Part shown: in pieces, positions 1 through 11,860 of the stretch
Layout of the letters: each line of letters opens with the position of its first letter
How positions within the stretch are numbered: the stretch's first letter is position 1
Assembly: GCA_963921425.1 (NCBI GenBank)
Contig: OY992833.1
Coordinates: forward strand, 4,528,501-4,592,500
Source of the DNA: Dryas octopetala
Taxonomy: Eukaryota > Streptophyta > Magnoliopsida > Rosales > Rosaceae
Direction of reading: 5' to 3'
Length of the DNA stretch: 64,000 nucleotides
Notes under the pieces: model-generated
Told to the model about the DNA's origin: nothing
Seen by the model: the letters and a program-made list of their open reading frames with translations, nothing else
Database searches by the model: none
Translations under genes and position numbers: made by a program

Positions 1-663
1 CAAGTAATCCCAGTCAGCAAAAGCCAAGCTGTCATTTAACTGATCTCTCAACGAATCAATGGACAAAACTCATTTTTCAATTTATATAATAGATCGGGTG
101 TATATTTGAAATATTTTAAAGTTCATAGACCCCGTTGAAATAGCTTATATAATTATGTGTCTAAATTGAATTTATGCCAATTATTTATGTTAGAAAATAA
201 TTGGTTTTTTTAAATAACTTAACAATGCAATACCTATATTGCCCTTTACAGTTTTTTTGTGCGGAATATTTAGCTGATATGATGTCCCAAATTTTAACGA
301 ATTTAATTTCAATTAATTGGAAAATTATTGTCTAGGAGATAATTTTAGTTTCTACGTCTTCTTCTTTGTCTCAACCACGTCCAATTTGGCATCAATATTC
401 TCTTTCCCTATTCTTCAAATTTAACTTAAGTCCATTAATTATAAGGTACTAACAAAGCAAAATATTAACCAAAAACACCCAATCCATTTCTATTAACATG
501 CGGACACTTTCGACCAGCCCAAAAACATAACATGCGGACACCTTCTTTTCTTGGCCAAATCGACTTCTTTCTTCAACTTTACCAAATCGACAATTGTTCA
601 TCTTCACTCTCAAGCATCCTTCTGCAACTGCTACAGCAACAACGAAAAAAAGAGGTTCAATCT
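1..663. other. AT-rich non-coding sequence
   Basis: I see no coding region, RNA gene or recognisable transposon end. The sequence is AT-rich with scattered stop codons in all frames. Confidence 0.5.
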
Positions 664-1010
664 CTACAGTTCCATTTATAGTAAAGGCAACTGCAAGTCT
701 GCAACTTCAATAAACTGCAGTTTCTGAAGCTGCAGTTATTAACTGCAACTGCAAGTCTGCAACTCCAATAAACTGCAGTTTCACTTGCAATTAGTAACTG
801 CAACTATAAGCTTGCAATTTCAATAAACTACAATTTCATAAACTGCAACTACAAGTCTGCAATAAATTGCAGTTTCACTTGCAATTAGTAACTACAACTG
901 CAGCTTGCAACTCTAATAAATTGCAGTTTCAGAAACTGCAATTAGTAACTGCAAATCCAATAAACTGCAGTTTCAGTTCACTTACAACGTTCCAATGCAG
1001 TTTCAGAAAC
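664..1010. repeat. Degenerate CTGCAG-rich minisatellite
   Basis: The stretch is built from imperfect copies of a unit of very roughly 50-60 bp. Its recurring blocks are AATAAACTGCAGTTTCA, ACTTGCAATTAGTAACTGCA and AACTGCAAGTCTGCAACT. Sub-blocks are deleted or reshuffled between copies, so the array is old. CTGCAG is a palindrome, and neighbouring copies are partly inverted relative to each other, which could allow folding. No coding function is apparent. Confidence 0.7.
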
Positions 1011-1979
1011 TGATCTTAAAAAAAAATCAAGAACCTTCTACTGATAAGAAATCAAAGTAGGAGTCTACCACGAGCTGTGATCATGCCCAATCGAGGAGAA
1101 GTCAGAGTGGTCAGAGCAGATCCAAAAGGCTTCGATCGAGCTCGGAGCAGATCCATTGCTTCTTGGTCGGCGTTGAGATTTTCAAGGTCGTTTACAGCAG
1201 TGCTGCTCGTGGTGGTGGTGTTCATCCCGGAGGTGCTTGCTCTGCGAAGAAGAAGAACAAGAAGATGATGAAAATGAAAGAAAAGAGAGACATAGCGGGG
1301 GGAGAGAGAAGAAAGAGAAAAACAAAAAAGAAATAGAATGGCAATTGATCAGATTTCAAGATAAGCCAGGTAGCTGCAACTGACTTTGTTGTTAAATAAA
1401 ATTAATTGGTGCACTGGAGAGTAAAAATAATAAGTAAAAGGTAGCCTAGAATAATTCATTCATTTAACTTTGTCCTCAAACTAATTTGGTATGTAACATG
1501 TTCCTTTTTCTCTCTGTATTCTAACTTTGTAACATGTCTTTTCTCTCCTTTTTCTGCAAATCTATTGCTTGCTCATTGATGGTTCCACTCGTTACTTGTG
1601 GTATGTTACTCGTTATCTTTTAATATGTGTACCAATTTAGGATGTTGGGCATATTCTTACCAATTTGAAATTGAGTTTTTGGATTCTCATATTGTTTGTA
1701 CCAATTTCAAATTTATAGTATAGCTCTTTTATTTTTTTCGTTAAACCATTTCAAATATCTCACTATTTGTCAATTGCAGGACCAATTTTCGTTTGGTTGT
1801 ATAATTGTTTGAGGGCTCGAATTTGGTCTGAATTTTTTTGCTAAAATTTGAGGGTTTCGAATTTGTTTAGAATTTTTCTTGGTTGTGTTGCCAAATGTTA
1901 CAACCCATATCTTCACAATAGAAATATGTCAACCCACATACTGGTACAATTGAATTGTACAAACCCACATATTGGTAAA
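1011..1979. other. Non-coding, nothing recognised
   Basis: A 63-codon open frame at 1077-1268 has no recognisable domain and arginine-rich, low-complexity composition; I do not regard it as a gene. The rest is AT-rich with no identifiable element. Confidence 0.4.
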
Positions 1980-2409
1980 GAGCAAATTTTACTTTGCATC
2001 CCTGAGGTTTTCTCAGATTGTCAAGTTGCTCCCTTAGGTTTCAATTTTGGCAATTTGAAACCTAAGGTTTGAAATCAAAGACAATGTGGTCCCCCAATAA
2101 GTTTGACTGTTAATTTAGACGTTAAATGCTTATGTGGCACATGTGGGACCCAAAATACATGAGACCATCATAAGGGCAATTTCAGAACTTTTCCATTTCT
2201 ACTCTCTAACCACATCCTTCTGTAAAATTTAAAAAATAAAAAAGTTCCTTACTAGTAAGCATCTAACGTCTGACTGTTAAGTCAGACTTACTGAGGAGCC
2301 ACATTTTCTTTGATTTCAAACCTTGGGTTTCAAATTGCCAAAATTGAAACCTAAGGAAGCAACTTGACAATCTGAGCAAACCTTAGGGGTGCAAAGTGAA
2401 ATTTGTTCT
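1980..2409. mobile_element. Mutator-like MITE with long terminal inverted repeats
   Basis: The two ends are inverted copies of each other over more than 100 bp. The left arm begins GAGCAAATTTTACTTTGCA, and the right arm ends with the imperfect reverse complement (GCAAAGTGAAATTTGTTCT). Both arms carry the block GAAACCTAAGG. The flanks ATTGGTAAA (1971-1979) and ACTGGTAAA (2410-2418) match at 8 of 9 positions, fitting the 9-bp target-site duplication of Mutator-like elements. There is no coding capacity, so it is a non-autonomous element of about 430 bp. Confidence 0.8.
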
Positions 2410-2909
2410 ACTGGTAAATATACCAACCCATACTTTTAAGCATTAAACATGGTATAGGTTTAGAGTTAAAGAATAAATTTAGGTTTAGGTTATAGGTTTC
2501 ATGTTTAGAGTATATTTACATTTTGAAATGTACCAACTCATGATAAAATTGAAATGTACCAACCAATATTATTTTTTTTCTAGTCCTTTGATTTTGATTT
2601 TCATTTTGTGGAGCAATTTACTTTTTATTCAAATTTTCACTGGTGAATAAATCTCATATTTTGCTAAATTTCTACATTTTAAATCCCATAAGTTGTAGAA
2701 TTTAAATTCCACAATTTGTGGGATTTAAATCTCTTTAATAATATTAGGGACAATTTAGAATAGAAAACGCTACATGGTAGATGGACATGTTTTTTGAACC
2801 CCGATCAATTCTTATAGACTAATATGATATTAGTCTATTGATGTCCATAAAATGACAACATTGTGAATGTATGTAAGTAAATTGATTTTGATATTTAACT
2901 TTATAGTCA
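2410..2909. other. Non-coding, nothing recognised
   Basis: AT-rich sequence between the MITE and the Helitron. No open frame, RNA gene or further repeat was recognised. Confidence 0.4.
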
Positions 2910-3244
2910 CTAGCTCCTTGGCACGCGCTCGCGTGCACCAATTAGCATTTTTATATGCAAATTGAATGATTCAGATAAAATAAAAAGATATAAAGATAAT
3001 TAATAAGTGTTAATACATGATTTTTTAAAAAATATATACATATAAAGTTCATGGTTCCTCTTTTTTAGGAGCATGTTCTCATTTTTCCTTTCTTTTAATT
3101 TTTCAATTTTTTAATTATTTGTTTGTTTTACCATCTTACCCTCTATTGATAATATTTCTTTAGATTGACATTTTAATTAAGCATGGGCATTTGTTGGTAT
3201 TTTGAAATTTCTCCTAGCAGCTTTGTTTGCTTTATATATATAGA
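2910..3244 (-). mobile_element. Short non-autonomous Helitron, both termini present
   Basis: Read on the minus strand, the element starts TCTATATATATAAAGC and ends with the perfect hairpin GCACGCG-AG-CGCGTGC, a short spacer and CTAG. The flanking bases are A before TC and T after CTAG, which is the AT dinucleotide target of Helitrons with no duplication. The total length is 335 bp without coding capacity, so movement would need Rep/helicase supplied elsewhere. The assignment rests on end structure only. Confidence 0.75.
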
Positions 3245-3484
3245 TAAAAAAATTTAAGGAATTTTGCAGAAATCTTTCTTAAGGTCACTCCTAGACTTGG
3301 AGATGAGATCGATAAAACTATCCTTAATTAGATTTTAAGAATTTTGTTTTTCATCTCAACACATGCAATGTCATCAACATACAGAGATTGTTTCAAAGAC
3401 CAATGTTGTGTGGAAGGTATATCCATCACATTTCTTAAAATAAGGGCATCCTCATATATACAATAAGGACTATATATATATATA

Positions 3485-3677
3485 GGCTAAATTTCATTTT
3501 TGGTCCCTATAGTTTGGGCCAAATTCCACTTTAGTTCTACAGTTTCAATTGTGTCAATTTAGTCCTTGTAGTTTTTAAATGGTTGCAATTCAAGGATACA
3601 TGCATAATTTTTTCAATTTTGATCAACAAATGTGCACGATTTAGAGTATTTTAAGTAGTAACTAATGCTAAAGCACC
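3485..3677. mobile_element. Left arm of a MITE split by the copia element
   Basis: The arm opens GGCTAAATTTCATTTTTGGT and continues with the block GGTCCCTATAGTTTGGG. The region just right of the copia element (13546-13735) ends in the inverted version (CCCAAACTACAGGGACC ... GAAATTTTGGCT). Together the arms form one MITE of about 380 bp with terminal inverted repeats over 100 bp. The flanks are AT-repeat rich (ATATATATA / ATGTATGTA), fitting a loosely conserved 9-bp Mutator-like duplication. Confidence 0.75.
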
Positions 3678-5365
3678 TGTTAGTTTCTAAGATTTGATAC
3701 ATTGGCTTTTTCTTGTCAAAATACAAAATCATTGTATTTATTTTTAATTATTCACTCACAAGCTCTAAGCTAGAATTAAGAATAAGATCAATTGTATTGA
3801 AGAAGTCAAAAATGAAATTACAATGTAAAAAGATCCAAGGTATACTGCACTTCATGCATTTTATGAGAAAAACAGTTTTTTGTTTATTTGACTAGTCATT
3901 CACTGAACATAAGGACAATGTTCTTCACGTACAGTGGTTAACACTTAAATGACAGTCACTTCAGTGGGGCCATTTCGGGTTTTGCTTCTTAAAGCCCATT
4001 TCATTTAAAGCTCATTTTCTGTTTTTCTAAACATACATGTGCACAACACATGATTTGATTCCTTCACTAAATCAATCAGATCAGATCTTGCTTCTCATTA
4101 TTTTCACACCACTCACTCACGCACCTCAGCACTATTCATCATCTTCTCCATTTCTGAATTTTGCAAAATAAAGAAATATATGATTTTACAGCTCCTCATT
4201 CCTATCCTTATTAATACTAGGATACCTCTCTAGGACAAAAGGAATATGCCCTTCATTTGTCTCTTGTGGACAACCGTTGATTGGCTTCCACGTGGCTTGG
4301 GCAAACACGGTGAGGGTGTGTGTGTGGTGTACGGGTATATAGGTGTATCGGTTCAGTTTTTCTTTGTGGGTTGATGAGCATAATTTTCTATGGGTATTCT
4401 TGCTGCGTTTCAGCTTGGGTAATTTGTGTGAGTGCCTCATCCTTTTTCAAGTAAGAAAATGCTTTTGATTTTCAAAAACTAAATGATTTTCTTAACTTGT
4501 TTTTCCTCTAAAATCTGAATGGGTTTGAGTGTTGTTCTAAATCTTTTCATATATTCATAAACACTTTCATTTAGATTTTTAGATTAAGGATTCTCCATTT
4601 GCCTTTTCATGTCTCTTTCTTGAGAAGGCTGATTTTTATAGAATCCAAATTTGCATATCATTTCACACCATTATCATTGGAATCCACTTGCTTGGGTGCG
4701 ATCGATGCTGTGCATTGAAGAGCTCAAGGAGGAGTTGCCAAGGACATGAATGATTGATTGCTAGCTTCAAGGTGTTTGCACAATGATGTACAATGGTAAG
4801 AAACTGCCACTTAGTATTAGGGCTAGAGTGATTGAGCTTGTTGTGTGATTTCTTGTATTGAAACCCTTGATATTGGATTGCTTGGTCAGCTGGAAAATAC
4901 CCCCAGTTTTTAACCGTTAGTGGTTTTTTGGGTGAATAATTTTGTGCCTTGTTTGTTGTTCATTTCCATTGTGTTGCTTATTATTAATCTGGAAATTCTA
5001 TCACAAGATCACACACTCCACTTTAGCATGTTAACTTAACCTTTTGAATGCTAAATGAAAGTTGGATAATATGCTCACACACCACTTTAGTTGTTTATAG
5101 CACTGGGATGCCTACACTGATGGATCCTTTGAGTGCATAGGTTGTCACTCAATCCTTGGGTGTGTTTGATTTGTGTTAGTTACATAAGTTAATTTTTGAT
5201 TTACAAGTCAATCTGTGTTTTCAGATTTTAACCACTGTGTCGTCAGAATTGTGTCTGCTTGATTAGTCTCTGGGTGATCATATAAAACAAAAATTAAGGT
5301 CTGATTACTGACAGTGGATTTATTCAAGTTAATTAGGTAGATAAATCACCTAATGCAAACTTTCA
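3678..5365 (+). repeat. 5' long terminal repeat of the Sirevirus-like copia element
   Basis: 1688 bp, starting TGTTAG and ending TTTCA. It is nearly collinear with 11861-13540. A TATATAG motif near 4335 is a plausible promoter element, but I cannot place the transcription start. Related LTRs in the opposite orientation occur at 19424-21086 and, diverged, at 59831-62452. Confidence 0.92.
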
Positions 5366-5367
5366 AT

Positions 5368-5379
5368 TGGTATCAGAGC
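5368..5379 (+). promoter_or_regulatory. Primer binding site (initiator tRNA-Met)
   Basis: TGGTATCAGAGC, complementary to the 3' end of plant initiator tRNA-Met, two bases after the 5' LTR. This is where minus-strand cDNA synthesis starts in copia elements. Confidence 0.9.
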
Positions 5380-5438
5380 ACTACTCTAAAAGCAAATAGA
5401 GAGATCCTAGGGTGTTGTTTGTTTTTAGGCGTGTCTAG

Positions 5439-7200
5439 ATGGAAAGAGATCGAGTTGCAAGACCACCTCCATTCTTTGATGGCAGCAACTACGCTACTTG
5501 GAGAGAGAAATTTGAAATTTCCTTGATGCCTATGATGAATTGGCATATGAATATCTCACTGTTGAGTGGATTCCTCCCACTAAAATTGTAGATTGAATTG
5601 AAATTCCTAAGCACAAGTTTGAATGGTCTATAGCCGAAATCACAGCATCTAGCTCCAACAAGAAGGCTAGAAATGCTATTGTCACTGCACTATCTTCCTC
5701 ACAATTTGCACACATACAACATTGTGTCACGGCTAGGCAAGCTTGAAACAAGCATAGGGTTGTTCATGAAGGGGACAAACAAGTTAGGTCACTTAAGTTT
5801 CAAATGGTACATGCCAAATTTGAAGAAATTAGGATGAAAGAGTCTGAGTCATTCTCCGAGTTCTATGAAAGGTTGGAAGCCCTCACAAATGAAGTCATGT
5901 CCTTAGGTAAACCATATGAGGAGTCTACCATTGTCCAAAAGGTTCTTAGATCTCTACCTAAGATATTTCAATCTAAGAAACATGCAATTCAAGAAGTCCA
6001 AAATTTGGATGAACTCAAAATTGGTAAATTGGTAGGAAAGCTTAAAATTTTTGAGATGGAGCTTGAAATGGATGAAAGGGACAACAAGAAGTCAAAAGAT
6101 ATTGATTTGCAAAGTGTCAAAGAAATGAGTGAAAACTTGAGTGAAAAATCATCAATGTCCGATGATGAGGTTGGCGTTTTGTCAAAAAATTTAGGCGAAT
6201 TCTTAGAAATAAAGGGAGAGAAGCTAGGACTAGTGGTAACAACTTCAAGGAGTTCAAATTCAAACCCCAAGGAGAGAATTCATTTAAGAGAAAACAAGAA
6301 ATGAAGTCTAACTTTAAGGAATGAAGAACAACCAAGAAAGATGTGACATGTTACACTTGTGGTGGAATAGGTCACATTGCAATTGAATGTGCAAACAATA
6401 GAAAGAATTATTCTTCAAGTAAGAATAAAGCCATGAAGATCACTTGGAGTGATAGTGAGAGTGAGGACTCAAATGATTGTGAGTCTTCTTCTGACATTAA
6501 GGGTGATGAAGTTGCATTTGTTGCATCAATCAAGGAGATTGAACAAGTTGATGGTGGGTTTGACTCAGAATTTGCTCCTCATGATGAGTCTTACACTGCA
6601 CTCTATGATAAGTATGACTTACTTTTCACCGAAACACTTAGCATAAAAGAAGAAAATCAGAAACTAAAGAATGCTAAATTGAAATTGAGTGAGAAGATTG
6701 AGTCATTAGCGAGTGAATTAGAAAGTGTGGTTATCTTGAAACAAAATCTTGAAAGTCAAGTCAAAGTGTTAAAGGAGAGCAACATCTACTTTAAATCTTT
6801 GAATGAGAAACTTCAAAAAGAAGTGAATGATGCAAATGAGTGTATTGTTGAGCTCACCATTGGGGCGGAAAAGGTTGATAAGATGCTTAGGATAGGGAAG
6901 CATCATGGGGACAAGACCGATTTGGGTTTTAGTGAAAATAGTCCTAGTGTATCTAACACAAAGACCATTTTTGTCAAGTCAAAATCTGATCATGGTGTCA
7001 AAAAGGGTCTAGGTTTCATTAACATTGGTCAAAATGCATCTCATTTTAAGTCAAGTCAAGCTACACCAAGTGTCACACAAATTGATTGCTCTACTTCACA
7101 TAGAAAAACAAGATTTGTCCCGGTTTTCATGATTGTAATGTCAAGGGTCACAATAGACCAAATTGCAACAAACGTCGAGGAAAGAAATCAAATGAAGTAA
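5439..7200 (+). pseudogene. gag region of the Sirevirus-like element (broken)
   Basis: The reading begins at an ATG at 5439 with a short PPFFDGSNYATW motif typical of the N terminus of plant copia gag proteins. Frameshifts and stops interrupt it before 5804. Frame is open at 5804-6304 (UBN2-like gag segment) and 6343-7200. The second segment starts with a CCHC zinc knuckle of form C-X2-C-X4-H-X4-C (about 6349-6390) that would bind genomic RNA. A long glutamate/lysine-rich, probably coiled-coil segment follows (about 6620-6870). The product would form the virus-like particle in the cytoplasm. At least three disruptions make it non-functional. Confidence 0.85.
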
Positions 7201-7226
7201 AGAGAAGTATTTCTCTACAAGAGCAA

Positions 7227-10200
7227 GTGAACAATCTACTCAAAGAGGTAACCAAAATTGCCTTACTTGTCACCCCACTTCCCAAAAATAAGTCAAGTCC
7301 ACATCAAAGATGGGTTGTGAAGAGCTCCACTAAATGTCTAGTAACTTTGACCGCATTTTCAGCCACTAAGAGAAATATTTGGTACCTAGATAGTGGGTGT
7401 TCCAAACATATGACCGGATATAAGGAGGTCTTTACCTCACTTGCTCCTTATGATGGTGGTAGTGTGACTTTTGGAGAAGGAGAGAAGTCCTATGTGAGTG
7501 GAAAAGGGGTTGTCCACATTCCCGGTATACCCGAATTGAAAAATGTAAGATTTGTTGATAGGCTAAATTCTAATTTGCTTAGTATTAGTCAACTATGTGA
7601 TGAATGGGGTGGTGAAGTGTGTATGTCTAAGAGTGGATGTAGAATTGTTGACTCCCAAGGAAGGGAGATCTTGAATGCCCCTAGGTCTATGGATGATTGC
7701 TATGTAATTGATGGCAATGTTGGAGAATTTGAGAATACTTGCAATAGAGCTATTGATGACACTAGCTCTCTTTGGCATCAAAGACTTGGACACATTAATG
7801 TTCATGATCTTTATAAGTTGTCTAAGTATGAAGTTGTTAGAGGTCTACCAAAGATGGGAAAACCCAAAACTTTTATTTGTGGTCCATGTCAAATAGGGAA
7901 ACAAAGCAAAGAACCACACAATAAGGTCAAAGACATAGGCACCTCTAGGACACTTGAACTAGTTCACTTGGATTTGGTTCGTTCTGTCCAAACTCTGTCA
8001 ATAGGTGGAAAGAAATACATTCTAGTCATGATAGATGATTTTTCTAGGTACACTTAGGTGTCATTTCTTAATGACAAGTCGGAGACTTTCCATCATTTTG
8101 TCAAGATTATAAAATTGCTGAAAAGTGAAGGTATGTCAAGTCTGTCAACCCATCAGACCATGGAACTGAGCTTGAAAACTCTCAATTCGATGAGTTTTGT
8201 TGTCAAATGGGTATCAAACATGAATTCTCAGCTCCTATAACACCCCAAAAAATGGAATTGTTGAGAGAAAAAATAGGGTTTTGATTGAGATGGCAAGAGT
8301 GATGTTGAATAGCAAAAATCTTGCCAAACATTTCTAGGTTGAGGCGGTCAACACAGCATGTTACATCATAAATAGAGTCTACCTTAGGCCGGGAACCAAA
8401 AAGACTCCCTACAAACTGTGGAAGGGTAGGAAACCCAAGGTTACACACTTTAGAGTGTTTGGGAGTGCATGTTACATCCTTAGGGATAGAGAACATTTGG
8501 AGAAATTTGATTCTAAAAGTGATGAGGGTCTATTTTTAGGCTACTCATCAAACAGTAGAGTTTTCAGAGTTTTCAATTTGCGAACAAGTTCTATGATGGA
8601 GTCCATAAATGTGAAAATAGATGATCATGATGCATCTATTGAAATGGCTGCAGATAAGGATGGATTGTTCCCTCAATCTGATTCAAAAGAGGATAATTTG
8701 GTTAAAAATGAGTCCAAGTTAGGCAGTGATGAACTTACTGATGACTCAAAACTTGTTGAGTTTGATAAGTCAGAGAGCGATCAAAATGACAAAATTCTAA
8801 GTGACAGACCTGAAAAACCTAGATGGGTGAGGTGTAACCATGGTGAAGATGTAATTCTAGGTTCTATAGATCAACCAGTTAGGACTAGAAAACAAATGGT
8901 CAATGAACTTGCTCATGTGTGCTATGTGTCCATTGTTGAACCCAAAAATGTCAAAGAAGCACTCAATCATGAGGAATGGGTGAGTGCAATGCATGAGGAA
9001 TTGAACCAATTTGAGAGAAACCAAGTGTGGATTCTTGTAGAAAGACCAGCCAACACAAATGTCATTGGAACCAAATGGATATTTAAAAATAAATCTGATG
9101 AATTTGGGAATGTAGTTAGAAACAAGGCTAGACTTGTTGCTCAAGGGTACTCTCAATTAGAGGGTATTGATTTTGAGAGACTTTTGCACCTGTTGTTAGA
9201 CTTGAGTCCGTTAGGTTACTTTGTGCCATTGCATGTCATCTTAAGTTTAAATTGTATCAAATGGATGTTAAAACGGCCTTTTTGAATGGTTACTTGAATG
9301 AGGAAGTTTTTGTGAAACAACCAAAGGGTTTTGAGTATTCTCACATGAGAGATGATGTTTATAAATTGAAAAAAGCTTTGTATGGGCTGAAGCAAGCTCC
9401 AAGAGCTTGGTATGAGAGACTTTCTCATCATTTGTTATCCAATGGATATCAAAGAGGGTCGGTTGACAAGACCCTATTTGTAAAAAGGTTACAAAATGAT
9501 GTCTTGATTGCTCAAGTTTATGTGGATGATATTGTTTTTTATTCAACTTCAAATTTTCATGTCAAGAGATTCATTGATGTAACGTCTAGTGAATTTGAAA
9601 TGAGTCTAGTTGATGAAATGAATTTCTTTTTAAGGCTGCAAGTAAAGCAAGAAGATTGCGGGATATTTATCTCCCAATCTAAATATGCTAGAAACTTGGT
9701 CAAAAAGTTTGGGCTTGAGTCTTCCAAAGTGGCTAATACTCCTATGAGTAAAAGCTTCAAACTTCATAGGGATCCAAGTGGTAAGCAAGTGGACCAAACC
9801 TTGTATAGAAGCATGATAGTGAGTCTCCTCTACCTCACGGCTAGTAGACCGGACATAGAATTTGCGGTATGAGTGTGTGCTAGGTTCCAAAGTGATCCCA
9901 AAGAATCTCATTTGTTTGCAACAAAGAGGATAATCAAATATATAAGTGGGACTCTTGACTATGGGTTGTGGTATACCCATGATACCAACACTACATTGGT
10001 TGGATTTAGTGACTCCGATTGGGCTGGGTGTAGTGATGATTTGAAGAGCACCTCGGGTGGTGCTTTCTATAAAAGAAATAACTTAGTGTCTTGGCACAGC
10101 AAGAAATAGAATTCTGTCTCTTTGTCGACTGCTAACGCTGAATACATAGCAGCAAGGAGTTGTTGTACAACTCATTTGGATGAGACAAATGTTAGCCAAT

Positions 10201-10461
10201 TATGGAATTGATGAGAAAACATTTCTCGTCTATTGTGATAATATGAGAGATATGGACATCTCCAAGAACTCGGTCCAACACACTAGAACTAAGCACATTG
10301 ACATAAGACATCATTTCATTAGAGATCTTGTGGAGAGTGGAACTCTTACTTTGACTTTTGTTCCTTTTGAAAAGCAACTTGTAGACATCCTTACCAAAGC
10401 TTTGGAGAATCCAAAGCACATTAGTCTTCGGAAGTCAATTGGTATTTGTACAAATGCATGA
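7227..10461 (+). pseudogene. pol region: protease, integrase, reverse transcriptase, RNase H (broken)
   Basis: Protease is marked by DSGCSKHM near 7390 (the usual D-S/T-G). The integrase zinc-binding part shows WHQRLGHI near 7770 and a CGPCQIGKQ motif near 7880. A stop at about 8056 falls inside the integrase core, and the next 400 bp are shifted. Reverse transcriptase resumes at about 8930, with the catalytic YVDD at about 9518-9529. A stop at about 9870 and further stops near 10110-10180 interrupt RNase H, whose conserved TKHIDIRHHFIRD segment lies near 10290. The order PR-INT-RT-RH defines copia. At least five interruptions mean that no polyprotein can be made. Confidence 0.9.
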
Positions 10462-11485
10462 TCCCTTGTAGTTAAATGTGCTTCATTAATTGTTTAAGTT
10501 TTTTTTATTCAGTTTAAGTAGTTTCGTTTGCTTTTCAAATAACCATAGAAAGGTCTTAACATTACTTGTCACACTCTCCTTGATATTCAAAAAGGTTCTT
10601 GCATAAAATTTGTCATGTCAATAAGCATAATCCCTTCCTCTTGCCAAATGTTAGCTTTGAGGTCTTTTTCTATTTAACACTTTGTCATGGTCAATCAAAC
10701 TTGTTAAATACTTTTCAAAGACAATTTGTTTAAGGATGCAATTTAGCCTTTCAACATAATTCCTCTTTTGTGACCCATCTTAAGCTAAGTTTTTCTCATT
10801 TGAACAAATGTGCACCATACCCAAAAAAAAAAAAAAAAAGAGGAAGTGTGACCAAAGAAGTCACGGCCCTAGAGAGTAATAAGGTGTTTTTATAGTGTTC
10901 TAGGGTAAAGAGTCCCAAAATCGGATTAAATCATTGCACTTAATATGGGATGTGCCTAAACAAAATATGAAAATAATTTTCTCATAGCCATTGTCATGAG
11001 TTGAAAAACTTTGTTTTTAATATTTGTTCACAAATTAAAAATTTTCTTGAGTGGTCAAATTCTAATATCTTTTTGTGGATGAAACGTATCTAACTTTTTT
11101 GTTGTCTTTGACATTATTTTATTCCTAGAACAAGACTTAATTGCTAGCAATGACCTCCCTATATCCCAAATATATATGCTTGTTTGCTTGCAAAAACTTG
11201 CAATTTTCATTTTTCATATCTATTAGAGTGTTGACATTGGTAGTTAATTCCTTTAATTTTTTTATTGTCAATTCCCTTTGTCAAAATAAAATCACTGAAG
11301 CACATATAACTCATAGGATTTTTTGTTGTGTCAATTGTCATTGTTTCAATCTCCTCCAAGATTCCTCTATTTTCTTGTCAACCCATATGGCTGTTTATGT
11401 TCCAGTCTTGTTACGAACGAAGTTTTTCCATTTTGACTGGTTTGGCAATCGTCAAATACAGTTTTTTTAACAGGACCATTCAGCT
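10462..11485 (+). other. 3' non-coding region of the Sirevirus-like element
   Basis: About 1 kb between the end of RNase H and the polypurine cluster. Some Sireviruses carry an env-like frame here. The longest open frame (11141-11470) is phenylalanine/leucine rich with no motif I recognise, so I do not call an env-like gene. A 17-base A run lies near 10822. Confidence 0.5.
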
Positions 11486-11860
11486 TTAGGGGGAGTTAGC
11501 ATTTAGGGGGAGTTAGTCTTTAGGGGGAGTTCAAATTTTAGGGAAGTTATGGCCTTTACTTAAGTTTCTTTTTAATCATGTTGCCATTAAATTTTCTTGG
11601 ATATTCTCCAACTCAATGTACTCTTGAACTTCACTCTTATTTTTTGTGTGTGCCATTTTGTCTTTCCATGACAAAAAGGGGGAGAATGGTTGCTGTGTTT
11701 AAACTGCATTGGTTGCTGTACTATCATGTTTTTTGTTGTGCAAGTACTTCTTCTTGCAGATACACTTTTTGGAAGCTTATAACAAAGTGTTAGGCTGAGT
11801 GTTGAGAGTCTTGTGAAGTGAATGGGTTGATGTTTTGTCAAGGAAAACCAAAGGGAAGAT
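11486..11860 (+). promoter_or_regulatory. Cluster of polypurine-tract motifs before the 3' LTR
   Basis: TTTAGGGGGAGTT occurs three times in close succession (about 11486, 11502 and 11519). A degenerate copy TTTTAGGGAAGTT follows at 11536, and an AAAAGGGGGAGAATGG motif near 11673. The tract touching the 3' LTR is CCAAAGGGAAGAT (11848-11860). Reiterated polypurine motifs upstream of the 3' LTR are a described hallmark of Sireviruses. The adjacent tract would prime plus-strand synthesis. Confidence 0.75.

Noticed and set aside
1077..1268. 63-codon open frame after the minisatellite
   Set aside because: Low-complexity, arginine-rich, no domain, no splice partners or conserved context.
11141..11470. 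Candidate env-like frame of the Sirevirus-like element
   Set aside because: No clear membrane-protein organisation or start context; Phe/Leu bias follows AT-rich composition.
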